Shown here piece after piece: positions 1-14,800 of a DNA stretch of 64,000 nucleotides. A program made the position numbers and the translations under genes. A model generated the notes under the pieces. That model saw nothing but the letters and a program-made list of their open reading frames with translations. It was not told the origin of the DNA and ran no database searches. Position 1 is the first letter of the stretch. The number at the start of each line of letters is the position of its first letter. This DNA comes from Tetranychus cinnabarinus (taxonomy: Eukaryota > Arthropoda > Arachnida > Trombidiformes > Tetranychidae): contig WHVY01000007.1 in NCBI GenBank assembly GCA_022266195.1, forward strand, positions 2,232,001 to 2,296,000. Reading direction: 5' to 3'.

Positions 1-2726
1 GGGTTAAAAATTGGGTTAAAAGGTAAATCACAATTAATATACTTTCAGTTTCACTTTTCAAAATTGAAACATTGAACGACAGTTAATCAGACAACGATGG
101 AAACCAAAGATCCTGATAATATCTTCAAGTGCAAAAGCTATCGAGAGTTGATCTAAAATCGGCCGTTAATAAAATCCAATCGATTTGACTAATGAATTGA
201 TAGACTTTTTAATCAGCTCAACTTTACGGTCAATTGCCAATTAAGAGTCTGAAATAACTCAATTGTTAGATAAAAACAAAAGCTTAGATGAAACGTAAAT
301 TCATATCAAACGAAACATTGGATATTCAATATTTTAGGTTCAATCAAATTCCTTATCTTAAAATTCATAATAATCCGAAAATGTTTGCTGAGCTTGAAGT
401 CGATTAAACTTTGATTTAGAGAAACGTAAAAGAAGTTTTCATCAGAATTTAATCAATGTGATGTTTCATGTTGATTTATTGGCACAATAAGGCAAAATAA
501 TTCAATGATGAATTGAACTTGCGAGTCTGAAGAAAGCTTACAATATTAAAAATTAATTTCTTGTTAGAGTCAAAGTCAACTTCAGTCATCACATCACCAC
601 TTTGATCGGTAAATTAATTTCTGGTCAATAATGCAAATGGATCAGTGATACCAATTAAAAATGAATCAAACCTCTGATTTTTGGTACACGATTAGTTTTG
701 TTGAAATATCGAGATTGGAGGGAAAATTGTTATAAAGCAAGAATCAGGTTTCTTTATGATACATTTTGATACATCTTGAAATGATCAATTTTTATTAATT
801 ACTAACCAAACAAATTTCTGGTACTTCTCATTGATATAACAATTAGATTAGACTGTTTCTCAAGTTGATGTATAAATAATGATTGGTGCGGATAAAGCAA
901 TACAAATGGCAATTTAGGTTAACATGGTAGGTCAAAAAGGCAATTGACTATGTCTGCTAATCATTACATATAATTATTTGTCTATTAACCAATCAAATTG
1001 ATTATCTTCATCATTCAAAATCATCCAAGACTAACTTATTTCAATTGTTTTCATCCTTCCATCATCATCATCATTATCGATATGAAGATTTTTACAAAGA
1101 GAAGCATCGGAAAGATCAAAAATGATCATCATTATCATCTTCATCTTATTCGGTTCAACTAATTTTTCTTGATATTTTTTTTCATTCCCTTCTTCCTCAA
1201 CCTAACGTTATTATTAAATACAAAGCTATTGACTAACAATCAGTAAATTTAACTGAGTTTTCATCTCAAGCAATGTTATTGTTGATGTGAATGAAAACAA
1301 GCAAATACACAAACACAAAAAAGGCTTGATAAACATCAAGCAATCAAATTATCAAGTAAAAAAACATGAAAATTATGATTAAACAGTAAATGTGAAATGG
1401 TTAAAAAAGGTTTTGAACCTTTTCTTTTGGAAATACAACTTTAGCTACTTTCTTTACTTTGGTCCATTAGTAGTCATGTTGTAAAATGGCTTTTGGGTTA
1501 TGCATTCATTGTCAAAAATTATTGTTTATATTTGATTGCAGGTAATACAAAAAGAGGAACCAGTTACGCTCGGTTAATTCATCCTCAACACACAACTATC
1601 AACAATCATGAAGGGAAAAAAGGCTTTCATTTCGCGATGTTTTCATATCTTTTTCCTATTATTTAATAATGATGGATAACTTAATCATTTGGCAAGTTAT
1701 GACTAAAAAAATGGATAATTTTTACGTCTAATATTCAGATTATCATCAAATTTCACTCTTATTTTCCTTGAGAATCACTGATATTCTTGGGTTGATCTTT
1801 TGCCAAATTGTCAGTTTTTTAATTGTCCAATAATTTAAAGTCAGCTGACATTTGAAACATTTCATGGCTGTTATGGAGAAGAAGGTTAACATACAAAATC
1901 ATTGTCCTGAGTAAATCATCATTATGATTATCATTAAGAGGATAATTTACAGTTGCGATTGTCATCTGTTTAATCACTTCATCAACTGGTTATTTTTGAT
2001 TTCACCTAAAATAATTTGGATCTTCTCAATGACAATTTGCGACAAAATGGTTGTGTTGAATTAAATTGTAACCATTTCTTATAATGATCAAGCTAATGAT
2101 GATTATGGTGATGATGTCGATGATAATCGTCAGAAAGTAGGTGAACCAAGATTAAATATTGTGAAAATATCGCAAGCACTTTACCTTTTGTCAATTAATT
2201 TCACCTTCAAATGAGATTCACCAAAAAAAAAACAGTAAATAAAGTTGTTCATGATTCATGAATAAAAAGGTTGTTTTTAAGGTAAATTATCAACACTTAA
2301 TACAATGTTTCATTTGTATTGATTTTAGACATCAAAGTAAATATCAAAATGGTGATTTCACTATTTATAAGAAACTGTCAGAAAGAACTTGATTCATTTA
2401 TTTGATTTCCCATGGTAAAATTATTAATTAATTGGTCACACAAATATTTAAAAAGGCATATTGAGTGTTGACAATGATGAACATAAGTAGACAAATAAAA
2501 AAATTATGAATACAATTATAATGGTCAAGCTGATTTGAAATATTTTCAAAAAAACATATTGTGTCAACAAGGTTTTACAGCAAAACAAATGGTTAATTTG
2601 ATTGAAGGTTATCCAATTGAAAATTAAAGTGAAGTTACTTGAGACTCATTATAACAATCTGGTTGTGATTTAGTGTGACAAGGTAATAAGGTTTTATGGT
2701 GATTAAAAGAGGATATATTATCTTAC
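1..2726. other. Non-coding AT-rich stretch, probably intron of the minus-strand gene at 2727-3744
   Basis: No open frame of useful length, splice-bounded exon or RNA gene could be supported here. It lies downstream, on the minus strand, of a coding exon that ends at a good GTAAGA donor, so part or all of it is probably that gene's first intron. Further exons would then lie beyond the left edge of the window. Short ATC/GAT-rich patches occur around 1065-1150 and 2085-2130. Nothing else stands out. Confidence 0.5.
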
Positions 2727-3744
2727 CTTTGATTCGGAGAGAGTCGGAATATTTACGCCGACAAATGCAATCTTCTGAGCCTTGCCTGTTGGTTCCTTTA
2801 AGCTTTAACATTTCATCAAACAATAGGATCCAATCAGACTCTCGATCCCAAACAATGGAACCATTATGGGTTAATAATCCATCATCAATGGAACCAGAAC
2901 CAGAGTAGAGAGACTCTTTGTTGGTTAAAGAGGTTGATGATGTTCCAGAAGATGGTGAAGACAGGGTTGAACTGAAAGTTGGTAAGCTTTTAGGTCCACT
3001 GTCAACATCATGGTCAGCCAAATACGAAACAGATAAATGATCATTAACCATGGAACGAGTTGAAGAGGATTGGCTGTTACAATTATTGATTGAAGGTGTA
3101 GATGTTAATGGTGGTGATGGTGAAAAAGAAGATCCATTAAATCGAGAATGGAATAATTCGCTTGTTGTTGGTGGTGTTTCGGTTTCAGTTGTAGATGATG
3201 ATTGTTGAGGTGATGTCTCTGTTGGTGATGAAAATTTGGCTGGTTGACATGTTAACAAACCATTATCATGATTATTAAACAATTGACCAGGAGAAATGGT
3301 TTTAACTGGTGTATTAGAATCACTGAAACAATCTCGATATTCACTTAATCCATTGCCAGTGTTGCGAGTAAATGTCGCCATATTCAGGTAACCCTTATCT
3401 CTCAACATTGTTATCGATGATTTATTGTTTACACTGTTACGGTGAGTATCGGTGTCATCATTGGCGGTTTGGTTTAACGATGAATCGGGTTCATCAGTAC
3501 AAGGTTCCAATGGTAAAGAAACACTTTTCCGAAGCAACTTATTAATCCCATTTGAACTTAGATGTTGCTTTTCCTGGTCTTGGTGTTTACTGTTAAAGAT
3601 GTGGTTATTATTTATTTTAATACCAGAGACCAGGTTAACACTAGTTGAAGAACCGACTCCAATTAAAGGCTCTATCAAGGTTGATTCAGTGGAACATTTA
3701 CCAACATTTTCTTTTCTCTCGTAGTTAATTAACAGTGTTTCCAT
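2727..3744 (-). CDS. First coding exon of an unrecognised Ser/Thr-rich protein (partial gene)
   Basis: The frame opens with an ATG at 3744 in a good context (GCCATGG) and runs 339 codons to a donor (AAAG|GTAAGA, intron from 2726 downward). The reading frame continues only briefly into the intron before a stop, so the exon is taken to end at 2727. The protein is rich in Ser, Thr, Asn and Pro and looks disordered. Its last ~45 residues change character to a denser mix with Trp, Leu and Cys (WDRESDWILLFDEMLKLKG, then an EDCICRRKYSDSLRIK end). That suggests the start of a folded region that continues in later exons outside the window. I do not recognise the family and assign no function. Coding status is well supported by length and by the clean donor. 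Confidence 0.68.
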
Positions 3745-3959
3745 GGCAATTAACTTACATATAATAAGAAACCAATGTGTAACGGTTTAAGTATGAAAGA
3801 TTGGTTAGACAAAAAAATATCACTGTCAAGGTGATAAGATGGAGAGTTAAGAAGGAATAAGCAAAAAAAGGTAAAAGATATGTTATATACTTTGTATGTT
3901 GTAGGAGGATAAGATATGTACACACAGCATATTGGCAGTTACAGAGGTACACAGAAAAA

Positions 3960-4640
3960 CAAGATCACAATTTTGATGAATAAGTTGAGGGTAAAATTGA
4001 AGCTTGGATAGAGAGGAAAAGGATTGTAAAAAGAAAATTAAAAAAAAAATAGGAAAAAGAAAGTGAAAATGAGAGAAGAAAAATGGAAAACAAGAGAAGC
4101 CCTTAACCTCTCCGAAGATCAGTATAAAATAGTATGAAATGATGTAAACAAATGAAAATCAGCGAGAGAGGGAAAAGAAAGACCAAGAGTGAGGCAAAAG
4201 AGACCAGAGAGACCAGAAGAGAGAGAAGAGAGGAAACCCTGTTAGCGCATAAACCTAACCGGTAACCCAGAAACTTTGACAATAAGCAAGGGAGAAATGA
4301 AGATGATGAGATGGAAGAAATCAATGGTAGATTGAATAGAGATGCTGATCTTCATCACCTAAGCTATAAGATGAAAAGGAGTTTGAAGGAGTCTGACTGT
4401 CACTCGGAGAAAAAGAGAAATAATGAAAGAGTGGAAGAGAGAGAGAGAATGGAAATAAGAAAGAGAAGATAATGAGAAAGTAAAGAGGGAAGAGAAAAAA
4501 GACTGACAGTAAAATTGAAAGAGAGTCAACGCGTGTTTAAGGCAACACGAGTTGAAGAGGAAAATAGAGAAAGAGAATGATGATGATAAGAGTGAGCGGG
4601 CGTGGAGGAGGGAGAAAGAGGGTGGGAGAAGAGGAAATAA
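3960..4640. repeat. Long polypurine tract (plus strand A/G-rich), upstream of the minus-strand gene
   Basis: About 680 bp in which the plus strand is dominated by A and G, with many GAGA and GAAAG runs and (GA)5-6 patches around 4435-4455. On the minus strand, the sense strand of the gene starting at 3744, it is a C/T-rich tract 200-900 bp upstream of the start codon. It could be a promoter or leader element, or simply a degenerate GA-rich satellite. The short minus-strand frames inside it encode only Leu/Ser/Phe-rich strings and are not genes. Confidence 0.65.
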
Positions 4641-7600
4641 AATCATGTTCAGCTGGACTTGAGATTAAGACATTTTTAGGCTAACATTTGTTGTGGCTGA
4701 CAAGTGAAACAAACTCAATTTTAAACAAATTCATAAATTAAATAATGATCAAAATGGTGAAGATGATGGCGTCCATGATGAGAGAAAGACAATTGAAGAT
4801 AATGTAAGAGAGAAATGATTGGTTCTCTGAAAAATAGAAAGAGAATTGAAATTTTTCTTGAAATTGGGTTTCTTTGGGTTAATCTTAGGATTCATGTTTG
4901 AGTTAACCAGAGTCGACAATAGATTTGATTTACTCTTTTCATTTTCCCTCTCATTTAACCAGAAGATAAAGGATGACCTTTTCATCATCATCTAGCTGTG
5001 ACCATAATGTTGGCTTGGATAGTCGTACACAACATTTGATTATTTTAACTGCCATTTGATTAACAATTTGTTAACAAAAATGTTTATTTTATTTACCATT
5101 TTTTTTCAACTTACTGTATGCAGACTTAACGACTCCGGTAGCAATAGAAGTAGCAGTAAAAAATGAAAGGTTAATCTGGTGTACAAGTGACAAGGTTAAA
5201 TGTATTATGGTCTTTTACCAAATATGTTTTGCTGGTGTTTTTTCAGTACCTTTAGACGCAATTTGTTGAATTACTTGATTTTTTGTTTGTCTGTTAACAA
5301 TTTAATTTCATTTTTTGTTCCAAGTGTATCTACAATTAACGTTTAAATCAATGCCAATTAATTGATTGAAAATTAAGTTTCTCTTTTTTATTCTCTTTTG
5401 TTTTTTCTTCACTTTCCACCATAATGTAAAAGTTGACATTTACAAAGAGTTGACTACTGTTGACTGAATTGGTACTCAATTTGATTCTACATTTTTTTTC
5501 AACTGGATAAAGACGGTTAAAGAGTCTAGGAGGACCAGGAATAACTGGATTAACTTTGCCATCTTGAAAATTGGAGGTTCTCAGGCCTACAATAGAGTCC
5601 AAATGATTATTTAAACTGTCTTTCTCTGGCGCATTAAGAGCATCTTCCTTGTTTTAAAAATGGCCAAGTTCCCTTTTTTAATATGTGAATCTGGCCAACA
5701 TCCAAATTGTCATCCATCCTCTCTCTCTTCATCACCAACATCATCGACTTAATCTATTTCTTTTGCTTCTCCGTTTACACCATTTTGACCTAACCAAGAG
5801 GCAAAAATAACCAAACTAGTGAAACCCAAGCAAAGCTTCTTGCAATTGTTTCTCATTTGCTACCCAATTCTCGCTCAAATCTTTTGACAATTATGGCAAT
5901 TCTGGATTTATAACGATTTCTGATGGAAACTGTTTAAAAAATTGTAAAATAACGGAAGCAAATGGTGATGATAATTATTGCTGAATCAAGAATCAATCTC
6001 CTTTGAAATGATAAAGCAACTTAAAGGTTGTTGATACCAAAGTTGGATCGATGAGAAATCAGAAATTCATGAGATTTTCAACAAAGACCAAGGATAAGAC
6101 TGTTTAAAGCTCTTTGGGTTTCAACGGACGTGCTTTTTTGGCATAGAATGGTTAACAATCGACTGATTAACAGTTACTATTACTTGACCCTGTTAGTTAC
6201 AGACAGCGGTTTCAATTGCAACATTGGTAAAAGTTGAATTAAATTTTAATTGTTGAACAAATGCAAATCACGAAGTTTAACAATAAATGTTTCACTGAAT
6301 TCTCTTGGTTAATTGGGATAACCATTTTTTTACCATGACTGGTGTTATTGTGTCTAACTCGACTGTTTTGTTTCATAATTAGACTCATGATCAACATGAT
6401 AATACTTGGATTCGGTCAACCTTGCAAATTATGGTTTTACTGAACAACAACTGTAAACCAGAAAATGTTAACATCACTCATTTCACTATGAAATCAACAA
6501 CAATTACAACTTGCAGCAGACAAAATAGCAAATAAACAGTCAATTATTATAATCATAACAAACCAATAGAGACAATACACAAAAGTTCCTCTTCCTTCAC
6601 TATTCTGTTATTGGTTGTGGCTGTTGTCTTGCCTGTCCTTCATCCTAACTCGGCAGAGTAACTTCCGTCTACAATTTATGCAGATTACTTCTTTCAAGTT
6701 CACTTCAAGTTTCAGTTGATTAACTTTCAAGTCACACTCAAACTTTGATCTCATTGCGGGTTGAATTATGAACACCAGAAACTGCATAAATCCCAATAAA
6801 TGTCGCCTTTTTCATCGTATTACACTATTTGGCGGTTTTGGATGGATCAAGGTGAACAGCTGATCTTTTCAATCATCAAAAATTATCAAGTCATAAGTCA
6901 TCAACTTACTAATGAATGAGAAGGAGTAATTATAAATGTAACAAAAGCAAACTATGGGTCAATGTAACTTGCCATATTCATTTAGATGATCACAAGTGTA
7001 TGAAATGAGTGAAACCAAACAGCATTTGCTTCTAGTTTTGGTTGTTGGGCTTTTCAATTTTTGCTGCTACTGTTTCTACTACTGCCAATGATTATAATAA
7101 TTGTAAGGATTATGGTTATTGCTATTATTACCATGATAATTTCAATGGTGGGCCTAAACGTTAATGAAAACAAAAAAAGAGGCAAATAATTTTCAAGCTG
7201 AGTAAACGTAAAATGTTCAACTTCAAGGACTGTTACATACAAGTTACCTTTGCTACTGTTACCTTTGCTTCCCCTGATGTTCAGTAACCTGTTTATCAAT
7301 GGTAACTCATCTTGATGGGAGAGCTGATTCTCGTCATCATCAAAATAATAACCATTGAACAAATGTAAGGTGTGAGGAAAAAACACAAAGAAGTAACAAA
7401 AAATGGCGATGAACGCGTATGGCAAAAAAGAGGAACAAGAAAAATGGATGAAAAACATTTGATGAAATCAAAAGGAGAATAGTTTCTTCGATATCTCAAT
7501 TGTATTAAGATTATTACTGTTTTTTTTCTCTTCATTCATCATCATCATCATTAACACAATAGCTGAAAAGATTAAAAATCCCATCAACATGATTCAAATC

Positions 7601-7702
7601 ATTTTCTTCAACACAAAGCCTGTAACTTTGCTCTTCATTTTTTTTCTGATCTGTTGTAACCAAAAACCATGGTCAGGGTAAGTTACTGTTGAAGCTGTTT
7701 AT

Positions 7703-7752
7703 GGTGATGATGTTGTTGCTCTTGTTGCTGATGATGATTATGATGATGATGC
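7703..7752. repeat. Imperfect GAT/GTT trinucleotide microsatellite
   Basis: A run of GAT, GTT and GCT triplets (ggtgatgatgttgttgct and similar) in non-coding DNA. No function is suggested. Confidence 0.7.
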
Positions 7753-10700
7753 AGAAAAAAAATAATTGTTTACAGTCGAGAGACTCTTATGGTGGTTAAA
7801 AAGTGTAATTTAGATCTTTAATTATCATGAGAAACCCACTCTCACCCTTGTCTTCTTCTTCTTCTTTTTCCTAATATCTCTCTTACATTCTCTCTTGTAT
7901 TTACAGTCACATTATGGATCAACCATGGTAGATGAAAATCTGGTCTAAAAGATTGGAGAATGCTGAGCTTTTTGTCCCCAAAATGCGATTCCATTGTTAC
8001 CTATGCTCAAAACCTGCTGAGTTGTTGATACGGTTAAGTGTTAATTTTATAAATTAACTAAAAATGTTGCTAATAGTGTTTTGTTATTTTTTGATTTCTT
8101 CACTGTAGCATCGTTATCACACATTTAGGATCATGTTTTATTTTTTTCACCTCACGATTGACCTTTAACAAGTATCAGCTCTGTTATCAAACATTGAAGC
8201 ACCTTAAATTAACCAACATTAACATTAGTAATCATGGACTGTAAATGATTGTCATAATCGACCCACAACCCAATTTAAATCTGTCACTGGCTGTTAACGG
8301 GACCCAACGGAATCCATTGTAATACTGAAAATGAAGGTTTTTGGGTTCAAAAATGATGGTTGCATTGGATATTAAAAGATCAAAAGACGGCTTAAATAGC
8401 ACCTAAACGTGATTCTCAAGCATATAATTCATATTAAAATCATTTTTGATAATGGTTATGCTAATGATGAAGAGGTGATGAGACAATTGTTACCTGAACA
8501 TTTCTGATGCAATCATTTGATCTACAACTTGTTTGTCTGCAACATACAACCGATTTAACAACCCATTAGCTGAGCAATGGACTGACATTGTTATTTTGAG
8601 ATTTACTGTTGCTTTTAAATCGCAAAGCTGAACGGTTGATTGGGTCAGTTTGAACATTTCACTTGAAACTTCAACTTTTAATTGGATGAGATTATCAAGT
8701 GATCTTAACTTGATTGTTAACATTTTTCAGTCCATTCAATCCAATCAAGCAATGTTTATATTTGACCAAACTAATTTTAAAAAATTTACTGCTTAATGGA
8801 TGTAACAATAATGGATGGTGATCAATGAAGACAGTTTAATGTTCTGATGATCGTTTCTGGCTGTTCCTGTTCATCATGGAAAATTCAATTTTACATTAAT
8901 GGCTGATGAAAGTTCAAAGGGAAAACACTGTTAACTTCAATTGTTAACATTATGGAGTGATTAAACCATGGCTGAAGAGGTAATCAATGAAATTCATCAT
9001 CGCCGTCATTGCAATCATTTTAAAAATACTGGAGGTTTGTCAATAATGAAAAGCACAATCAATAACTGATCAATGATGTGTAATCCCCAAGAAAAGGCGC
9101 AATTTTATCACAATCTAAAGCTAAATCAATTTCTCAACAAATTCATACGTAACATTTTCGGTTGTTAATTGTTCAACTTTAATAGTTCATCATTACATTC
9201 ATATTCAAATGAGCCTAAAATTCAACACCCAAGATTAGGTTTGGGTTAAGCCTCATCAAGTAATTTATAGTTGAGTTTCTTTCAAAATCTGTGTTTCCAA
9301 ACTGATCACTACATACTGTAAATTAAATTACTGTTAAAGGGCAATCTTGCTTATTATATTACGATAATTTGAACTAAATTAGGCGTGATTCAACTAAATT
9401 TACTTTGATCTACAATTGGAGTAATTATTTATACTTGAGTTAAGCTGTGCAAAGTTGATAACAAATCTGTGGATTAATTACATGAAACCTGCCATCATTC
9501 AATATCCAAACACTTGAATTACTCCAGTTACAATTTAATTTATGAAATCAAGGAAAGATGAGAATGTTTATTTACAATGTTTAATGGCTAATACTTAATA
9601 TTAGAGAGTAAATTTGATCGATAATCATGGAAAATTCAATCCAATTTGAGAATAATCAAAATGCTCTCAGTAATTGATTTGTAACCATTCAATCAAGCAA
9701 AGTATCGAACAACATTTTAAGATGAAAACTTACCTCAATGCATCTCAATTAATCAAACCATCTATTTGTTGAGTTTTGATTAATTTGTTTTCATATAAAA
9801 TCAGATTAATTTAGTCATTTCAAGAATAAAAATACGCTTCTTTACGGCTAAAGTCAGAGTGCTTTACAATTATTTATATCTTGTCATCTATCATAACTCT
9901 TTACAAACAATTTAATGTTGATTACAATATGTCAATACAATCAACAGACAGTGATAAATTGTTGTACAGTTTTGTGGCCTCAAATGTTGATCTTAACTTG
10001 AATATAACCCAAACCAATCGTCAAACCTTTTCACTTTAAAAGACTGACAACTTGTTTAATCAATTTAGTAACTTAACAGGGTTTACAATTTGATTAATGA
10101 TGGTTAAACAGTAATCTAGACTAATTACATTCTCAATCTCAACAGTTTACAATCAAGTTAGTTCAGCTGATTAAAGACAATAAACAATTAATTTACTTTC
10201 ATCTTACAGCAATGTGCAGTTATGTTAACATGAGAGTATTAAAATAATTATAGTTTGCATGTTTACCTAATTTAATTAGAGATAGACTTTTATGTTCACA
10301 ATTTTAATCAAGTTAATCACGATTATATGAAACAACAAATAAATACAATTAACAAAATGTGATTAACAAAGATGGTTCAAGATTGGACATGTTAGTTATG
10401 TTCAAGGTTTAATTGTGTGCGTTGTAATACTTTGCCTACAGAGTATTTTAATGTTAATTCAAGTCTTTTTATAGTTAAATTGTAGTCAATACGGTTTAAA
10501 CAATTTATGAACACTTCGGATATGATTAATTTTACATTACTATCTATAAAAGTGATTTAAGGCTTGAACTGTGAGTTTAAAGACAATCTTTTAGCGTTAA
10601 TTTTTCATCTAATTTTAATTTATATCCTCAACAGACTGTTGATTAGTTGCTTTTTTGTCAAGTCAAATCAAGGTGACAATTAAAAGCTCATTGGTATAAA

Positions 10701-11861
10701 TAAGTGTCATTTACTGTCAGTTGGATGTAAGATTATTGTAATAAATATGGATTTATATTGACTTTGAATGATTATAAGAGTATATAATGATTCTTAAGTT
10801 TATTTTTACTTCTTTTTAGTCATCAACCATTTATTGTCTGATAATAATTTTGTTTTGTTTTCTTGTTGTTGACCAACTGCGAGTTGACATGAAAAGGTTG
10901 ATTGTCAATTATACGGTTGTACTATTATGTTTTAAATTGAAACAAACTATGATACGTAATTATTTTACAATTAAGCTTCATTTGTTGTTATTGGCGTTGT
11001 TGATTTGGTTAGGCATGAAATGGAAAGAAGAAAAAGACAGAAAGAAAACATGCTTCAGTTCATTTTTCTTCTCAACTTGAGCTATACACAGTGAATATTG
11101 TAATTTAGTTGTGGGGAATAAAGTGTTTTTTGGTGCTGAATTGGCATTGACAAATGAAAGGGGAACATGAAAGAGACAGTTATTAAGAAAGTAATTAGTA
11201 TGAATAGATGTTTCCAGACATTGACAATGTACAACCTCGGCTTTGAGATGTGACAGCTTTTAATATCTTTTCCGCTTCTCCTGACTTACAATTGTTAGAT
11301 ACATAGACACAATCAAATCTCATCTAACTTTAACAAGTTGAGTCAATTCATTTTTTGATTAGTTATGCCAATTAAAGTTAGCTAATTGTGTTATAAAACT
11401 GAAAAGCAGGATTGATCCACAGAAAGATATCCAAAGGTGTCATAAATTAAATTTTGAGGTGGTGTATACATATTTATAATTTATATAAAGAGACATGCAG
11501 AGTATCTTTGACGATGATTATTGAATGTTTGATTTCCAAAAGAGATATCCATCCTTGTATAATCTTTTCAAGCAGACAAGAAACAATTCCTAAATTATAT
11601 ACTGATCATTTAGTTTGAGATTTGGTTTTTTATATTCATTGTTTTGACAGAATTTTAACGATTTAAATTGGATATTGCCTTCTTCATTTTTTGCAGGTGC
11701 GTTAGTTGTGTCTTTAAATTCATACAATCAAGATTATCTGCTAATTTCGGTATGATATTGAGAAACGATGTTGTTATTAACAATTTCATCGAGAAGATTC
11801 AGTTTAACAGATCCGGTGTGATAATCTTTCGTTTCTATCTAATAATGTAAATATAAACAGG

Positions 11862-14800
11862 TTAACAAGAATCAGGATTCGCCAAGAAACTTGCAGGAAC
11901 AGAAGCTTGACTAACAACAATGTTACCCTCCGATGATGGTATTACCATAGGAATTTGAACCGTTTGACCAGTTAATTGTGATGTTAATACAGGATTTACA
12001 GACTTTACAACCTGGTTAATGATTGACGGAGATGTAATTATTTGGTTTGTCGTTGCTTGTCCAGCGGGAAATGTGACACCAATGACATTCGGTGGGCATC
12101 TTGAAACAACAGAAGACTTAGCAATGAATGTTGGTTTAGGTGTTGGTTTTCGTAATTGTTTTCGGGTATTAAATTTATTGGAATTTAATTGCTTAATGGC
12201 TTCCTGAAGAAGAGCTGGATCATTACAACGAACGGGTTTGCTTGGTTTGGTTGAAATTTTGAGTGCTGGTGAGCTAGAAGCTTGAAAATTGCTGAACCAC
12301 TGAGATGGATCAATTTTGGGTGGACTTGAAGGATCAGTTGAATAATCTCTTTCCATAGGTTTACTGCTGCTGCTAACACAGATACTACTGCTTATTTCGG
12401 AGTAAATATTATCATTAAGTATGGTGTCTGATATAAGATTGGAAAGTATGTTTGGTGATGAAAGTGAGTCAGAAACAATTCTGTCTTGCACCATGGTCGA
12501 TGAAGATGAATTTATGGTGGAAGAAGAATGAACTTGTGTTAATTGAGGTTGTGATAAAGATGAAGAGGCTGCGGCTGCGATTAAGGTTGTTGTTGATGAT
12601 GGTGATGATGATAATTTTAACAATGAAGAAGATTGTGAAGGTGATGGTTGAGTTTGTGATGAAGGAGGAGGAGGTGAACCTAATTTTAAACGCTTATTTT
12701 TACGTGAATAAGATTTACTTTTTACAGGTGAAAGTACGAGATTAGTATCTCCTCCAATTTGTTGATTTTTTATGTTTAGTAAGGCTATAGAAGCCACTGT
12801 GAATAATTTGTCCAAAACAGTTTGAGTTGTATTTTCACTTTTGATTTCATCAATAGTCTTTTCTAGGTACTCGTCGTCTTCCTGCTTTTTAATCCAATCA
12901 TATTCGAGAATAATTTTCTCAGGATTTTTCATCATTAAATACAATTCACCTACAAGGAGATCAGTAGTTTCGGTGGTCCAACCTTTCTTCAGAGTATCAA
13001 TTCCAATCTCATGACTGACTGTTTGATATTTATCTTCACTAGAAACAGGATTGGCTTCGGGTTCATTGGTGCTTATTTTTGAATGTTTCTCTTTTTCTTT
13101 TTCTTTTTCTTTAACTGGTTCACCTTTACTCTCCTCTTCTTTGGAGCTCTCGTTATTACTATCATTGTCATGACCATTCGCGAGAAAAGCTCCTAACCAT
13201 TCACCGATCGTTGCATTCGCAGGTGGCAGTGGCAAAATAGTGTTTGAGTTTTTAGCCTCCAATTTAGAGGACTCATCATGAAAATCAGCCCTTGTATTGA
13301 GATTATTTTCCTCTTCATGTTTTGAGCTACTTGCTGTTGTACCAGTATCAGTTTCTACTTCATGAACTACTTCACTGTTTGCAGAGTCAAGCATATCTTT
13401 CAACATAGAAAGCGATCGTACAGTTTCAGCAATAGGTGGTAAATTTGATTTTTCATCGACATCCATAACTTTATCAGGTTCCGTATCAGATTTAAGCTCA
13501 GAATTTTTCACTTTACTTGCTTCGCCATCTTTACTTTGATTTGAGATAGATGATGAGATGTCTTTGGCCTCATTGACGGTGATAGCTTCATTAGATTTTG
13601 CCTTACTCGAAGAACCCGATGACAAACTGGCAACACTTTTTTTTCTCTTTTCAGGTATTTCTTTGCCATTCTGATGAAACTTTTGGAGGTAGGCACTTAA
13701 ACTGAGGTCGATTTGAGAATTGAAATTCAACGGAACTCGTTTTATGACAATTCCTGAGAGGTCATCTAAAAGAGACGAGTGAATGAAAACGCGAAGTTTT
13801 TCTGGTTCCAGTTCCATCGTTGGTGAGCTACTACGATTATGATTGACCATTATTAAATTCCTTGCTCTCGAGGTAGACCATCTCCTTTCTAAGTAACCTA
13901 TAAGTTCTGATAGCCTTTTTTGTAAAGGTGATCGTATTCTTATCCTTGGATTTTGGGCCAAAGAATGAACGCGTAGCCAGGAATCATTAGTAGCTGGATG
14001 TAATTCAATGACAATTTCCTTTGGTAGATTGTTTACATTTGATGATGAAGATGGGTGATCATCTAATTTATGAAGTTTTTTCAATGCTTTACAGACAGGG
14101 GTTTTAATTTTAAGATTTTTGCCCTTAAATTTGACGACTGTTTGACTAATGGGACAGGTTAAGCAAAGACAAAATAAAGAGAAAGAAATATTAATAGTCA
14201 AATATTGTTAATGGTATGAATCAGCTGATTGAAAGCTAGATGAAAGTGTCTGATGACACATGAACAAAAACTCTTTAAGGTTGAATCTAGTAACAAAGAT
14301 TTAACATAATCAGTATCAAATGCATGATGACAGAAATCTACAACTTTAGTTTAATACTAATACTAATAGTAAGATAAAAACATAAAATACTAAAAAGAAA
14401 TATGTTTAGCTTATTTTGTCCAAAAGCTTGCATAGCAATACTGAATTACTATAAGAACGGATTTGGAGATCTATACGAAAAACTATCATGAATGAAAAAT
14501 TATCAAAATATAATCCTGCTAAAAAGTATAAATGAATAATCTAAATTATGAAAATAAAAGTACTTACCCAGTATTGACAAGTTCATTAAGATGGAGTTTA
14601 AGTTTAGCTTCTGATTTAGAACCTAACTTTTTCCAAATTTCGCCAAAATTTATAAGACCATAAATTTCTTGAGTTTGTTTATCGAGATCTAATTATGGTA
14701 ATAGGATAAAGAACAAGATGTAAAGGTTAAATCAATGGTAAAAAATTAACTGAGAAAAATAAGAAATCACGAAAAATTCATGAAACAAAATAAAGTTATG

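Larger units (their letters stand above)
3745..11861. other. 8-kb gene-poor region between two minus-strand genes
   Basis: I found no gene I can support here. The part next to 3744 should hold the promoter and leader of the minus-strand gene, and the part next to 11862 the 3' end of the cramped-like gene. Short open frames exist at 4103-4991, 5348-5602, 6608-6796, 7054-7535 and 8490-8723 on the minus strand and 10850-11080 on the plus strand. They are low-complexity, lack convincing splice partners or look like chance frames. The purine-rich tract and a trinucleotide repeat are listed separately. Confidence 0.6.

Noticed and set aside
4103..4991. Three short minus-strand frames rich in Leu, Ser and Phe
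   Set aside because: They read through the polypurine tract; no domains or splice context.
5348..5602. 84-codon minus-strand frame (VGLRTSNFQDGKVNPVIPGPP) with a TTGTAG acceptor-like start
   Set aside because: Composition is acceptable and a donor-like GTAAATG follows, but there is no partner exon and no ATG, so it is too weak to call.
7054..7535. Overlapping minus-strand frames of 134 and 79 codons
   Set aside because: Low-complexity Phe/Ile/Ser strings in AT-rich DNA with no family signal.
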